Part shown: piece after piece, positions 1 through 6,890 of the stretch | Layout of the letters: every line of letters starts with the position of its first letter | How positions within the stretch are numbered: the stretch's first letter is position 1 | Source of the DNA: Candidatus Bathyarchaeota archaeon | Lineage (GTDB): Archaea > Thermoproteota > Bathyarchaeia > TCS64 | Assembly: GCA_026014815.1 (NCBI GenBank) | Contig: JAOZHP010000026.1 | Location: 1 to 44,739 of the forward strand | Direction of reading: 5' to 3' | DNA length: 44,739 nucleotides | Translations under genes and position numbers: made by a program | The notes under the pieces: model-generated | Seen by the model: the letters and a program-made list of their open reading frames with translations, nothing else | The model's database searches: none | What the model was told of the DNA's origin: nothing

Positions 1-149
1 ATCCATTTTATAATTTCGCATTTATTATTAAATAATGAACTATTAATGTAATGGGAAAATTCCTGTAATTTCTCTAGCTCAATTTCATAATTACTTTGGT
101 AAACCCCTTCTTTTATTGGATCAAGTAAAAATTGGAGTATTTTATCCAT
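1..149 (-). CDS. 5' part of an unidentified AT-rich gene, cut by the window edge
   Basis: An ATG at 149-147 opens a frame with no stop up to the window edge, giving 49 visible codons. The peptide starts MDKILQFLLDPIKEGVYQSN and is charged and leucine-rich, so it reads like a real soluble protein. I do not recognise the family. Its base composition is as AT-rich as the island genes at 3.6-6.8 kb and 42.7-44.5 kb and unlike the core genes. It may belong to another accessory block lying to the left of the tRNA fragment at 392. Function unknown. Confidence 0.5.
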   Translation of the reverse strand, partial: MDKILQFLLDPIKEGVYQSNYEIELEKLQEFSHYINSSLFNNKCEIIKW

Positions 150-388
150 GTTACTGAATTAGTAATTCATCTGTTAAATAATATTGCATCTAGAGAATAA
201 AGAAAAAATAAGTTGTAAGATTATTTCTAGAAATTAGATAAATAATCACTAAGTAACAACCTACAGGTGCCGGAAGATCAATGAGAAACAGAACCACACC
301 GCCAGTGGTGATATCCACCCTAGGCCTCAATCATTTCCCATCCCAAAAAAAATTTTTCCCAAATTTACGGCCCACTGTTACCAAGAAA
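150..388. other. AT-rich intergenic stretch
   Basis: No convincing coding frame. The stretch holds A/T-rich DNA that could be the promoter of the gene at the left edge, the first copy of a short repeat at 298-320, and an A-run/T-run at about 346-358. Confidence 0.4.
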
Positions 389-437
389 AGGTGCGGGGGG
401 AGGGATTCGAATCCTACCGCCTGTGGTGATATCACCC
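298..437. repeat. Two near-identical 22-23-bp repeats built on the palindrome GGTGATATCACC
   Basis: The copies are at 298-320 (accgcc-A-gtggtgatatc-c-accc) and 416-437 (accgcc-T-gtggtgatatcaccc). The second contains the perfect 12-bp palindrome GGTGATATCACC at about 425-436; the first has one inserted C. The second copy directly abuts the tRNA-Leu 3'-end fragment at 392-411. They could be protein-binding sites or remnants of an integration event. No function can be assigned. Confidence 0.5.
389..411 (-). repeat. tRNA-Leu 3'-end fragment (possible att site remnant)
   Basis: Positions 392-411 (tgcggggggagggattcgaa on the plus strand) are identical to the 3' end of the tRNA-Leu gene at 6891-6973, in the same orientation. 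The match continues three bases (389-391) beyond the tRNA end. Past 411 the match is lost within the T-stem, so this is a fragment and cannot fold as a tRNA. A tRNA 3' end repeated downstream of the intact gene is the usual scar of tRNA-targeting integration. Confidence 0.6.
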
Positions 438-500
438 TTTTCTTATTTATGTAATTCAGATAAACTAAATTCTTTATTATCATTTAATTCGGCTTCAAAA

Positions 501-998
501 CTATCTGTTCATATCATTATTGCTGAACGTTTCTTGTAGGCTCTGCTTCAAATTCAGAGCAAACTCTTCTGCATGTTTGAGGTCTTCAGCATTAGGTCTA
601 CCCTTATTCATTCCACCCAAAAACCTGAGAAAACTATTGGTGTTATAACCTTTGCATTGAAATTCGCCAACTATCTTGCAGCCTCTACCTCGGAGTTTTT
701 CCCTAAGCGCCATGTGGTCTTTAGCGAGCTTGTCTTCTCCTGTAAGCGCACTCGTTGAGAAAATGAACGCGTTCTTGTCTTTGAATTGGGGTAGTTTATC
801 GGCGAAGTCAAGAAGAACCTGATAATGTTTATCGCTATCAATCCCTGAACCGAAGCCTATTAGATCATAATCTTGAAGCTTCTGTCGGTTAATTTGCTGT
901 GGGGATGTAATTTGTGCATCAAGAACTTTTGCGAAGACTTGAGCGACTTTCTCGGTATTGTTATGATGATATGAAAGCGTAATCAATAGAGATTTCAT
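501..998 (-). CDS. Flavodoxin-family protein
   Basis: A 165-aa flavodoxin-like FMN-binding domain, probably a small electron carrier or an NAD(P)H-linked redox partner in the cytoplasm. The N-terminus MKSLLITLSYHHNNTEKVA is the first strand plus phosphate-binding loop of flavodoxins, although the usual T/S-x-T-G-N-T loop is here S-Y-H-H-N-N-T. Later segments (DYDLIGFGSGID, then KNAFIFSTSALTG) match the second and third FMN-contacting loops. An in-frame ATG 23 codons upstream exists, but those residues are unlike flavodoxin, so I take the ATG at 998-996. It ends in TAG and stands alone, upstream of the tRNA fragment at 392. Confidence 0.75.
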   Translation of the reverse strand: MKSLLITLSYHHNNTEKVAQVFAKVLDAQITSPQQINRQKLQDYDLIGFGSGIDSDKHYQVLLDFADKLPQFKDKNAFIFSTSALTGEDKLAKDHMALREKLRGRGCKIVGEFQCKGYNTNSFLRFLGGMNKGRPNAEDLKHAEEFALNLKQSLQETFSNNDMNR

Positions 999-1210
999 TG
1001 GCAATACGCTCTCACCAGTCATCCTCATCAGCTGTGTGACCAAATATTCTAATAAAAACGTTGCCATTTCTCAGCAGCTTATTTTGGGGTAAAAATACTG
1101 GGAGTTGTAGTTTAAATATGGATGATCTTAAGGGATATAATTTTTTAATTGTGGATAATCAAGTTGGAGCCTCATCCACCAAAACTTTTAGATTTGAATC
1201 GTATGACCTT

Positions 1211-2041
1211 TTAACCTTCATCAAGGGCCGATTGTGTCCAAAAAGTGGTCTTCTTTTTACCTCTAACCCAGTAATAATCAAAGAGGTCCTTGCACCAGCG
1301 ATGAAAATTGGGATCAGTCGACGTGAACCCCAGCGTGTCCACCTCGTCATCAATCTTTGGAAACGATAATAATGAAACTTCTTTCTCGGACAAGAACATC
1401 CTGATAGTGATCTCGTCGAGGTACCTGTAATCCATGTTCCCTTTTACCCAGTGGTCCTGCATGGCTCTTAGTTGCTCCTTGGGTGTACGCGCTAGAGACC
1501 TGGCTGTAGGCTTATAATCAGTTTCTTCTATAACGCGGATTTTTGTCCCTTTCTCTAACTGGTCCACTATGTCTTGCTTTGAGTCGTGGCTCGTAATCCT
1601 GGCAGGAGCCATGTACAGGTGCCACTCTTCCGCTTCATCGAATACCTTTGCAAGGTTCGCAACCATATCCAGTGGGTCGTCAATTCTATCACAATTCTTC
1701 AGTTCTCCCAATCTTGATGAGAATTCTAAGGGAAGTTGACTAGTCCAGTGAGTGCTCATATAATCTTTGTTTTCGGAGATGAATATGTACGAGTCCAGTT
1801 GGTCTAACGCTGTGGCTCCATAGGGCGTTAAGATGTAATCCGAGCTTTCGTTTCTTTTAACTAGCCCTATTTCAACGAGTCGTGTCACGTTTCTGGTGGT
1901 CGCTTGTGGTGTGAAATCAAGGGTCTTTGATAGGTTTGATATTTTTGAAGGCCCTTTTTGGAGTTCAAACAGGATTGAAAGCCTGTCGTCATTAGATAAT
2001 TCAAATAAAAGGTCACATAGCGCCTCCATGTTAAACACCAT
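1211..2041 (-). CDS. Winged-helix transcriptional regulator with FilR1 (DUF1724) domain
   Basis: A 276-aa archaeal regulator. Residues 1-75 form an ArsR/MarR-like winged helix (recognition part around PQATTRNVTRLVEIGLVKRN). The rest matches the FilR1 middle domain named after the methanogenesis regulator FilR1 (DUF1724), an effector or signal domain common in archaea and often present in many paralogs. Segments such as WHLYMAPARITS and IRMFLSEKEVSLLSF are typical of that domain. It presumably binds promoters as a dimer; its target is unknown. The nearest gene on the same strand is the flavodoxin, more than 200 bp downstream, so a redox link is possible but only inferred. Confidence 0.8.
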   Translation of the reverse strand: MVFNMEALCDLLFELSNDDRLSILFELQKGPSKISNLSKTLDFTPQATTRNVTRLVEIGLVKRNESSDYILTPYGATALDQLDSYIFISENKDYMSTHWTSQLPLEFSSRLGELKNCDRIDDPLDMVANLAKVFDEAEEWHLYMAPARITSHDSKQDIVDQLEKGTKIRVIEETDYKPTARSLARTPKEQLRAMQDHWVKGNMDYRYLDEITIRMFLSEKEVSLLSFPKIDDEVDTLGFTSTDPNFHRWCKDLFDYYWVRGKKKTTFWTQSALDEG

Positions 2042-2101
2042 ACGATAAATTTGATGGATTATAAACTATAACATGAATTCAAATAATATCGAGTTTGAGA
2101 C

Positions 2102-2350
2102 TTAGCTTTGTTTCTTTTTTGATAACCCGTGAGATAGCTCCTTTTCGGTTAAATCGATTCGGAACACCCCGTTTTCTCCCGTGATCTGAAGTATGATTCC
2201 TTCAATAAACTCAATTTTTACTAGTCCTCCGAACTCCCCCTCAAACATGACCTCACCATTTGGTTCGTTGCTCACCGAGATCGTATCTATATGGCTTTTT
2301 GAGGTCATCTCAATGGAGAATGAGTGCCGCCCTTTGGACACATTACCCAC
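2102..2350 (-). CDS. Small protein of unknown function
   Basis: An 82-aa protein, acidic in the middle and basic at the end (SKKKQS). It is rich in alternating hydrophobic and polar residues (VSNEPNGEVMFEGEFGGLVK, then FIEGIILQITGENGVFRID), suggesting a small all-beta fold. No family recognised. The reading frame is clean, has a strong coding look and ends in TAA. It lies 60 bp upstream of the FilR1-type regulator on the same strand, so the two may be co-transcribed. Function unknown. Confidence 0.55.
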   Translation of the reverse strand: MGNVSKGRHSFSIEMTSKSHIDTISVSNEPNGEVMFEGEFGGLVKIEFIEGIILQITGENGVFRIDLTEKELSHGLSKKKQS

Positions 2351-2454
2351 TCCTGTGGCTTGTTAAGTTCCAAGTGGTGCCCCAGATGCCCTTGTCTTCA
2401 TTCTTTTTCAATTTATTTCACTGAGCTTATGATGACTGGACAACGTGAAAAGTC

Positions 2455-2495
2455 ACTTGAACGCTCAAGTGTGTTTTTACATACTCTAGCGTTCA
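2455..2495. promoter_or_regulatory. Two overlapping inverted repeats upstream of a membrane-protein gene
   Basis: CACTTGA-acgc-TCAAGTG at 2455-2472 is a perfect 7-bp inverted repeat. GAACGCT at 2460-2466 also pairs perfectly with AGCGTTC at 2489-2495. The two stems share bases and cannot form together. This could be an operator or two alternative RNA folds, in the leader of the gene starting at 2634 (or of an extended version from 2538). Confidence 0.4.
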
Positions 2496-2633
2496 TTCAT
2501 TTCATATGGAATCTTTGAACCTTTTCTCCTGATTGAAATGAAACAAGAAACCAATCGAAACCAGAACGTGCGAGAGCACCAAAGTAACGACTCCGCAGTG
2601 GGTCAAGTAATCAAAACTGAAGGACAATTAAAG

Positions 2634-3101
2634 ATGAGTACTATAAGAGTTGAGAGAATTTACGAGAAGTATGCGTGGGTGATCATCGCAGCTCTAGGGG
2701 CACTTATCATGGTAGGTGGGATACCTCACACATTGGGTGTCAACTCAGACCCAACGACCCCTGAGAGTATCATCGGCATGGGGTTGAACGAGTTTGAGGT
2801 ATCGAACCCTATGTTCTTCGACCTGTATGACTTCTACTTTAGAGCTGGAGGCTGGTCTGATATGGGCTTCGCCTTCTACGTAATAGTGATCTCCGCTACT
2901 GCTTACCGAAAGGGTGAGAAATGGGCTTGGTACATTCTCTGGTCTGTCCCAGCTTTCTTACTGGGCCACGCAGCGATTACCATGAGCATCGGACCATCGA
3001 TTGCGCATCTAATCCCCTTCTTAGCGGTGTTTGTGACCCTGAGCCTCCTGGGACTACTGCTACCGGTACGCAGGTTCTTCCCAAAAGAGCCCAACGCGTA
3101 A
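2634..3101 (+). CDS. Four-helix integral membrane protein, function unknown
   Basis: A 155-aa protein with four predicted membrane helices: around YAWVIIAALGALIMVGG, GFAFYVIVISATAY, WYILWSVPAFLLGHAAI and LIPFLAVFVTLSLLGLLLPV. A short extracytoplasmic-looking loop follows helix 1. The frame could start at 2538, but the extra 32 residues are polar and unlike the rest, so I prefer the ATG at 2634 (MSTIRVERIYEKYAW). A T-rich tract follows the stop (about 3107-3137) and may terminate transcription. No family I can name; small membrane proteins of this layout are common in archaea. Confidence 0.6.
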   Translation: MSTIRVERIYEKYAWVIIAALGALIMVGGIPHTLGVNSDPTTPESIIGMGLNEFEVSNPMFFDLYDFYFRAGGWSDMGFAFYVIVISATAYRKGEKWAWYILWSVPAFLLGHAAITMSIGPSIAHLIPFLAVFVTLSLLGLLLPVRRFFPKEPNA

Positions 3102-3201
3102 CCCTCCCTTTTTTCCATTACACCTGATCCTTTTTTCTTACAGAAGTTATCAAAAAGCATTCACGAAACTAGGGAGGTAGATTAATGCGCGCGCTTTTTT
3201 T

Positions 3202-3303
3202 TCTACCTGGTTTTTCCCGAGGATGTCTGTGAGGTTTGGTGGCTTGTCCGGGTTTTGAGTTCCAGTCATCTTTATTCAGATACACTTGCGGGTAATGTGG
3301 ATA
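3202..3303. repeat. About 100-bp direct repeat, copy 1
   Basis: Near-identical to 3458-3558, with scattered substitutions and a one-base indel. On the minus strand it encodes a short peptide beginning MTGTQNPDKPPNLTDILGKN that stops after 28 residues. The other copy encodes the same N-terminus in a longer frame. The two copies flank the tRNA-Leu fragment at 3326. Confidence 0.75.
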
Positions 3304-3325
3304 TGATTATGGTTCAAAGAGAAGG

Positions 3326-3382
3326 TGCGGGGGGAGGGATTCGAACCCTCGAAAGCCTTGGCTATAGGACCTTGATTTCCCC
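3326..3382 (-). repeat. tRNA-Leu 3'-half fragment (att-like site)
   Basis: Positions 3326-3353 are identical to the last 28 nt of the tRNA-Leu gene (acceptor 3' strand and the full T-arm). The similarity continues imperfectly through the variable arm and anticodon loop to about 3382. The variable arm has changed to AGCC-AA-GGCT, which still pairs, so it looks like a once-functional tRNA-Leu sequence rather than random similarity. No 5' half follows upstream. It marks the left end of the 3.6-kb island whose right end is the intact tRNA-Leu. Confidence 0.75.
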
Positions 3383-3395
3383 ATTAATGGGAGGG

Positions 3396-3433
3396 CACGG
3401 GGATCGGAAAAATCAGAGACCGAGCTCTCCGTG
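3396..3433. other. Strong hairpin next to the tRNA fragment
   Basis: CACGGGGATCGG at 3396-3407 pairs with CCGAGCTCTCCGTG at 3420-3433. The stem is 12 bp with a 2-nt bulge, around a 12-nt A-rich loop. It lies just upstream of the tRNA-Leu 3' half on the same strand and could be a recombination arm site, an intron-like structure, or part of a decayed gene. Confidence 0.45.
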
Positions 3434-3457
3434 AACTGGAAGCCGTCCGCTATCTTC

Positions 3458-3558
3458 TCTACCCTGTTTTCACCGATGATATCTGTGAGATCTGGTGTCT
3501 TGTCCGGGTTTTGAGTTCCATTCATCTTATTCAGATACACTTGCGGGTAATGTGGATA
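3458..3558. repeat. About 100-bp direct repeat, copy 2
   Basis: The partner of 3202-3303. Both copies contain cttgtccgggttttgagttc and acacttgcgggtaatgtgga. This copy carries the start of the 77-aa frame that reads into the tRNA fragment. Confidence 0.75.
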
Positions 3559-3641
3559 AAAATTAAGATTCAGATAGGATATAGTTATTGTTGTGAGGAG
3601 AATTGCAGTTTATCCTCAAATCTCACCATGCTAAAATTGCG

Positions 3642-5456
3642 CTAAGATCGTTGTTCTCTTTCATGGATAGGATGTAAGCCTAAGCTATTTTGTATGATGT
3701 ACAAATAAGCTCTAATGGAACGTTTTGTTACGTTATCTATCAGTGTATTGAATCTTGGTACATCTCGATGTAACAAAGCAACGATACACTTGATCATATA
3801 TTTTGCCGATTTGGGTAAAATATTACAATCTATCTTAAGTAGCTCATTTCTAATGTAATCGATATTCTTTGTATCCGTTTCAAGTCTCGCCTCATCAATA
3901 ATTGTAATTAAAATAAAAGTAAACCTATCAAGAAAGGTATTAAAATCAATCTCAGAAAGGTTAACAGATAAATTAATTATGAAATCTTCAAAAAGTCCTA
4001 CAAAAGTATGATAGTTTCTATTTTCAAATAGTAATTCAGTGAAGAGCCCAATTTCTCTTGGAGAAAAACTCAACGTGGTTAATTGGAAAAGAGTTCTTTC
4101 TTTCTGAATAACTTCTTGTACCACATATTTCAACAGCATAATCTCTTTTTGTAAAAATCTTTCATTTTCACTAAACGGTAAGATCATTTGCGAATCTTTT
4201 CCATGTCTTTTTCGTTTTGTGTGTATTACACCATTCCTAATAGTATAAATTCGGGTAGCGTAAGCATCAATAATTCCAGATTTGTCTAAATCAAGGGGTT
4301 TCATAGACATAGATTTATTGAAAGGCGTTTTTGTCAAGAAGTGATTTTTTGTTTCTAAATCATAGTTTTTAATTTTGTTAATAAAATTATTTTTATTAAT
4401 AGTCATATTAAAAAGCATTTGTAGATGAGTTTTTTCTGAGGTTATATACCGTTTACTATAAGGAAATGATGTTTTTAATTTCTTTTTCCATTTATCTACT
4501 TTAGACATATCAAATATTTTTTTTGCTTTTTTTGTCGGTAAATATTTTTTACATTCAGATAAGGCAGCATCTTCAAACAAGTATTCTAGTATATTATAAA
4601 AATGTTTGAATTTTACTACTAAGCTAGGTTCCCTTAATCCTGCAAAATACATATCTAATAAATATTTATGATAAAAATTAGTAGAATAACAATGATTCAT
4701 AGGTATGTCAATTTTATTTGATTTATCCAAGGTATTGGGATAAAAACTGTAGATACCATTAACTAATTTAGGATTATTCTTATCGACATAATTAACATAA
4801 CTAAGTCGTTCAAGCTCCGAATACTCATAGGCTTTGTGTTTAAATTGAATAATAGGTAATATCTGTTCTTTCGCGGAGCCGTTTCTAGTTTTTAGAAATA
4901 TCTTTTTTTCAAATAACGATCGAAGCTCTTTGACATATTTATTGTCAAGCTCAGGAAAATAGTTATAAAAAATCCTCCAATCTGATTCAAATGACATTTC
5001 AGGGTCTAAAACATCATAACATTCAACCACAGACTCGTCATTCAAAGTATCAACTGCGAGCACCTTTGTATTTGCTTTATCAGCGAGGTAATACCAATCA
5101 TTAGGCGTTGTGTTAAGCAAACCGTATTCATCTATTTTTGAGGTTAATTTGCTTTCTTCATTAACCAGCGAATATGTGAAAAGATAATTATCGAGGATAT
5201 ACTCCATCACAGGGGAAAAATATACTTTATCAATCATGGTATGCATAACTGATTCATTTTCGAGTCTAGTTTTGGCAACTGACTCAAGATTCTCTAAGAA
5301 GTAGAACGCTTGTTTTGTAATTACGGGCTCTCCCAATGTTTCAACGGAAGGACCAATGGTTATTTTTAATCCAAGTCCATCAAATTGAAGTATCTGGCCT
5401 AATCCTTCTGAATTTGTAAGAGCCATATTTGATATGATTGGCATATAGAGTCTCAA
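3642..5456 (-). CDS. Large protein with HEPN RNase-like motif; putative defence effector
   Basis: A 604-aa protein without a signal peptide or membrane segment. Residues about 260-455 look like a HEPN domain: a helix FKHFYNILEYLFED (about 283-296) and, later, YTIRNGVIHTKRKR with the R-x4-H signature (R407, H412) that is the catalytic motif of HEPN ribonucleases. The rest (1-250 and 460-604) matches nothing I recognise; it could sense a trigger or regulate activity. HEPN proteins are common effectors in abortive-infection and toxin-antitoxin systems (for example ApeA), which fits the tRNA-bounded, AT-rich island. It is the last gene of a same-strand trio. RNase activity is inferred from the motif only. 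Confidence 0.6.
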   Translation of the reverse strand: MRLYMPIISNMALTNSEGLGQILQFDGLGLKITIGPSVETLGEPVITKQAFYFLENLESVAKTRLENESVMHTMIDKVYFSPVMEYILDNYLFTYSLVNEESKLTSKIDEYGLLNTTPNDWYYLADKANTKVLAVDTLNDESVVECYDVLDPEMSFESDWRIFYNYFPELDNKYVKELRSLFEKKIFLKTRNGSAKEQILPIIQFKHKAYEYSELERLSYVNYVDKNNPKLVNGIYSFYPNTLDKSNKIDIPMNHCYSTNFYHKYLLDMYFAGLREPSLVVKFKHFYNILEYLFEDAALSECKKYLPTKKAKKIFDMSKVDKWKKKLKTSFPYSKRYITSEKTHLQMLFNMTINKNNFINKIKNYDLETKNHFLTKTPFNKSMSMKPLDLDKSGIIDAYATRIYTIRNGVIHTKRKRHGKDSQMILPFSENERFLQKEIMLLKYVVQEVIQKERTLFQLTTLSFSPREIGLFTELLFENRNYHTFVGLFEDFIINLSVNLSEIDFNTFLDRFTFILITIIDEARLETDTKNIDYIRNELLKIDCNILPKSAKYMIKCIVALLHRDVPRFNTLIDNVTKRSIRAYLYIIQNSLGLHPIHEREQRS

Positions 5457-5504
5457 AGAGTAGGAAAGAAAGGTTCATATATTATTTTGCACATCAAACA
5501 ATGT

Positions 5505-5888
5505 TCAATGTGCCCTGATCATCTTCTCCAGCTTTATCCCCAGCTCTCTCAGACGATCTCTCTTCATAGTATCTCTGAAACCTGAGTTCGAATCAAGATT
5601 ATGAGTTTCGAGATACCACAAGAACTTTTTCTTTGCACTCCTCCAACTCCAAACATGATTTTTCCTGTAAGGTTAGACAACAATCCTGCCCCCATCTTGG
5701 TCACGCGGGAATTCGATGAAATCAATTGACGGATAGACAGCCCCTGGGTTGGAAGACTTTAGTTTGACAACAAAATGGCTAAGACCTTTGAATAAAAAAA
5801 CCCAATTCCTATTGTTATAGGAAAGAATGAAGGAATCAGTTGATGACTGAGAGTGATTTAAAATATATGTAAATAGAAACAAAAGCAT
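5505..5888 (-). pseudogene. Small gene interrupted by one in-frame TAA
   Basis: The frame opens at an ATG 4 bp after the 307-aa gene's stop. It encodes 71 aa (ending FIEFPRDQDGGRIVV), meets TAA at 5675-5673, and continues in the same frame for 55 more codons (PYRKNHVWSWRSAKKKFLWY, and later RDRLRELGIKLEKMIRAH) to TGA at 5507-5505. The downstream part is strongly protein-like, so the undamaged gene would encode about 127 aa. No family recognised. The likely explanation is a nonsense mutation or a base-calling error. It sits between two island genes and might be the third partner of that set. Confidence 0.5.
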
Positions 5889-5892
5889 ATGG

Positions 5893-6816
5893 CTACGATC
5901 GACTTTTCTTTAACAATTGAGCTACTTCGTTGAACCAGTAATCTCTATCGTCAGTATTTATTCGCCATTTCCTATCGTACTCTTTTCTCTCTTTTGCAGT
6001 TATCGCGCCCGTTCGACGTAGCTCATTTATCATCTCGACATATTTTCCAGTTCTTTTTCGATCTCTATGAGTTCTAGTTGAAACTTTGCTCCTCCAATAT
6101 TGGATTGACTCACCGAACGGAAAAGATATCCTCTCCTTCTCTTCAGTAGATATGTTCCCCAGATAGGTTTTGAACATTGTAGGCATAGTAAAGGTCATGT
6201 AATTAAATTGGTCAATTAGTTTTGGAACACTGTTTCCTGTTATTTTCTCCAATAAATCAAGGGATTCCTTTTCAGTTAGATTACTCTCTTCGGTACAAGT
6301 GTCTAGGAGTTCATGTAATTTGTTTTTCATAAGTGGAAGAAACTCGAATGCATATCTCTCAGCCGATTTTTCCTCTTTTGAACCAAAATACCCGCCTCGG
6401 ATATTACTATCCCACATGACAAACACATCAGGATTCATCGCATGAGCTAATTTCGATGCCCCAGTTGATTCATAGTTCCCCGACCGGTTACAGGTAGCAA
6501 AAGCGTTGAAGATATTCTGAATACAAGACTGCACGTCTTCATTCTCAATATCTAGGTCATAGAATTTACCTTTACTTAGAAATTGAATTTCTTTGAAATT
6601 ATCTGAAAATGTGGTTTGGAATAGATCTTGTTGACCAGTGAAGAAACGATCCCATCTCCGTACAAATTTAAATAAATTACTTATTTCATCGTCAGCCAAA
6701 TCGGGTGAAGCCCACAGTTCGGGGTTCTTATTTGCCATAAAAGTATCATAATGATTTGCTCTCGTTTCATATTTGTAGAAAGCTCCATGAGCAAGAAGTA
6801 CCATTTGATAATTCAT
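5893..6816 (-). CDS. 307-aa island protein of unknown function
   Basis: A soluble 307-aa protein. The most distinctive stretch is STGASKLAHAMNPDVFVMWD followed by SNIR (about 117-140). This combines a helix-hairpin-like ASKxLH segment with an MWDxxIR segment that I associate with uncharacterised bacterial and archaeal proteins, some of them in defence-type islands. The C-terminal region (about 240-307) is very basic (STRTHRDRKRTGKY, ITAKERKEYDRKWR), which suggests nucleic-acid binding. It is the first gene after the intact tRNA-Leu, followed within 5 bp by the interrupted gene. An integrase C-terminal domain was looked for and not seen. Function unknown. Confidence 0.5.
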   Translation of the reverse strand: MNYQMVLLAHGAFYKYETRANHYDTFMANKNPELWASPDLADDEISNLFKFVRRWDRFFTGQQDLFQTTFSDNFKEIQFLSKGKFYDLDIENEDVQSCIQNIFNAFATCNRSGNYESTGASKLAHAMNPDVFVMWDSNIRGGYFGSKEEKSAERYAFEFLPLMKNKLHELLDTCTEESNLTEKESLDLLEKITGNSVPKLIDQFNYMTFTMPTMFKTYLGNISTEEKERISFPFGESIQYWRSKVSTRTHRDRKRTGKYVEMINELRRTGAITAKERKEYDRKWRINTDDRDYWFNEVAQLLKKSRS

Positions 6817-6890
6817 AATAATTCAAATACACTACTTGTAGAAATAATTAACCTTTAAAATGTGCTCATAGTTGACTGATAGTTAATAGG

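Larger units (their letters stand above)
3307..3540 (-). pseudogene. Short frame running into the tRNA-Leu fragment; possible SSV-type integrase N-terminal remnant
   Basis: A 77-aa frame begins MYLNKMNGTQNPDKTPDLTD inside repeat copy 2 and ends by translating the tRNA-Leu 3' end (GFRGFESLPPH) before stopping. SSV-type archaeal integrases carry attP inside the gene, so after integration a short N-terminal piece is left that reads through the tRNA 3' sequence. The layout fits that, and the N-terminal peptide occurs twice (also at 3202-3303). No integrase catalytic residues are present and no int(C) is found by the intact tRNA, so the integrase identity is inference. It may be a chance frame. 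Confidence 0.3.
3326..6890. mobile_element. Putative tRNA-Leu-integrated genomic island (about 3.6 kb)
   Basis: It is bounded by the intact tRNA-Leu gene (3' end at 6891) and a direct copy of the tRNA 3' end at 3326. The interior is clearly more AT-rich than the core genes on the right. It holds a HEPN-motif protein, a small interrupted gene and a 307-aa protein of unknown family, all on the minus strand. No integrase is present. The island call rests on the att-like repeats and on composition. The content suggests a defence cargo. Confidence 0.55.

Noticed and set aside
1061-1369. 102-aa plus-strand frame
   Set aside because: It overlaps the FilR1 gene's 3' end on the opposite strand and has no coding look in its own right.
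5893-6816. Integrase C-terminal half next to the tRNA-Leu target
   Set aside because: No R...HxxR...Y catalytic pattern of tyrosine recombinases is seen in the protein.
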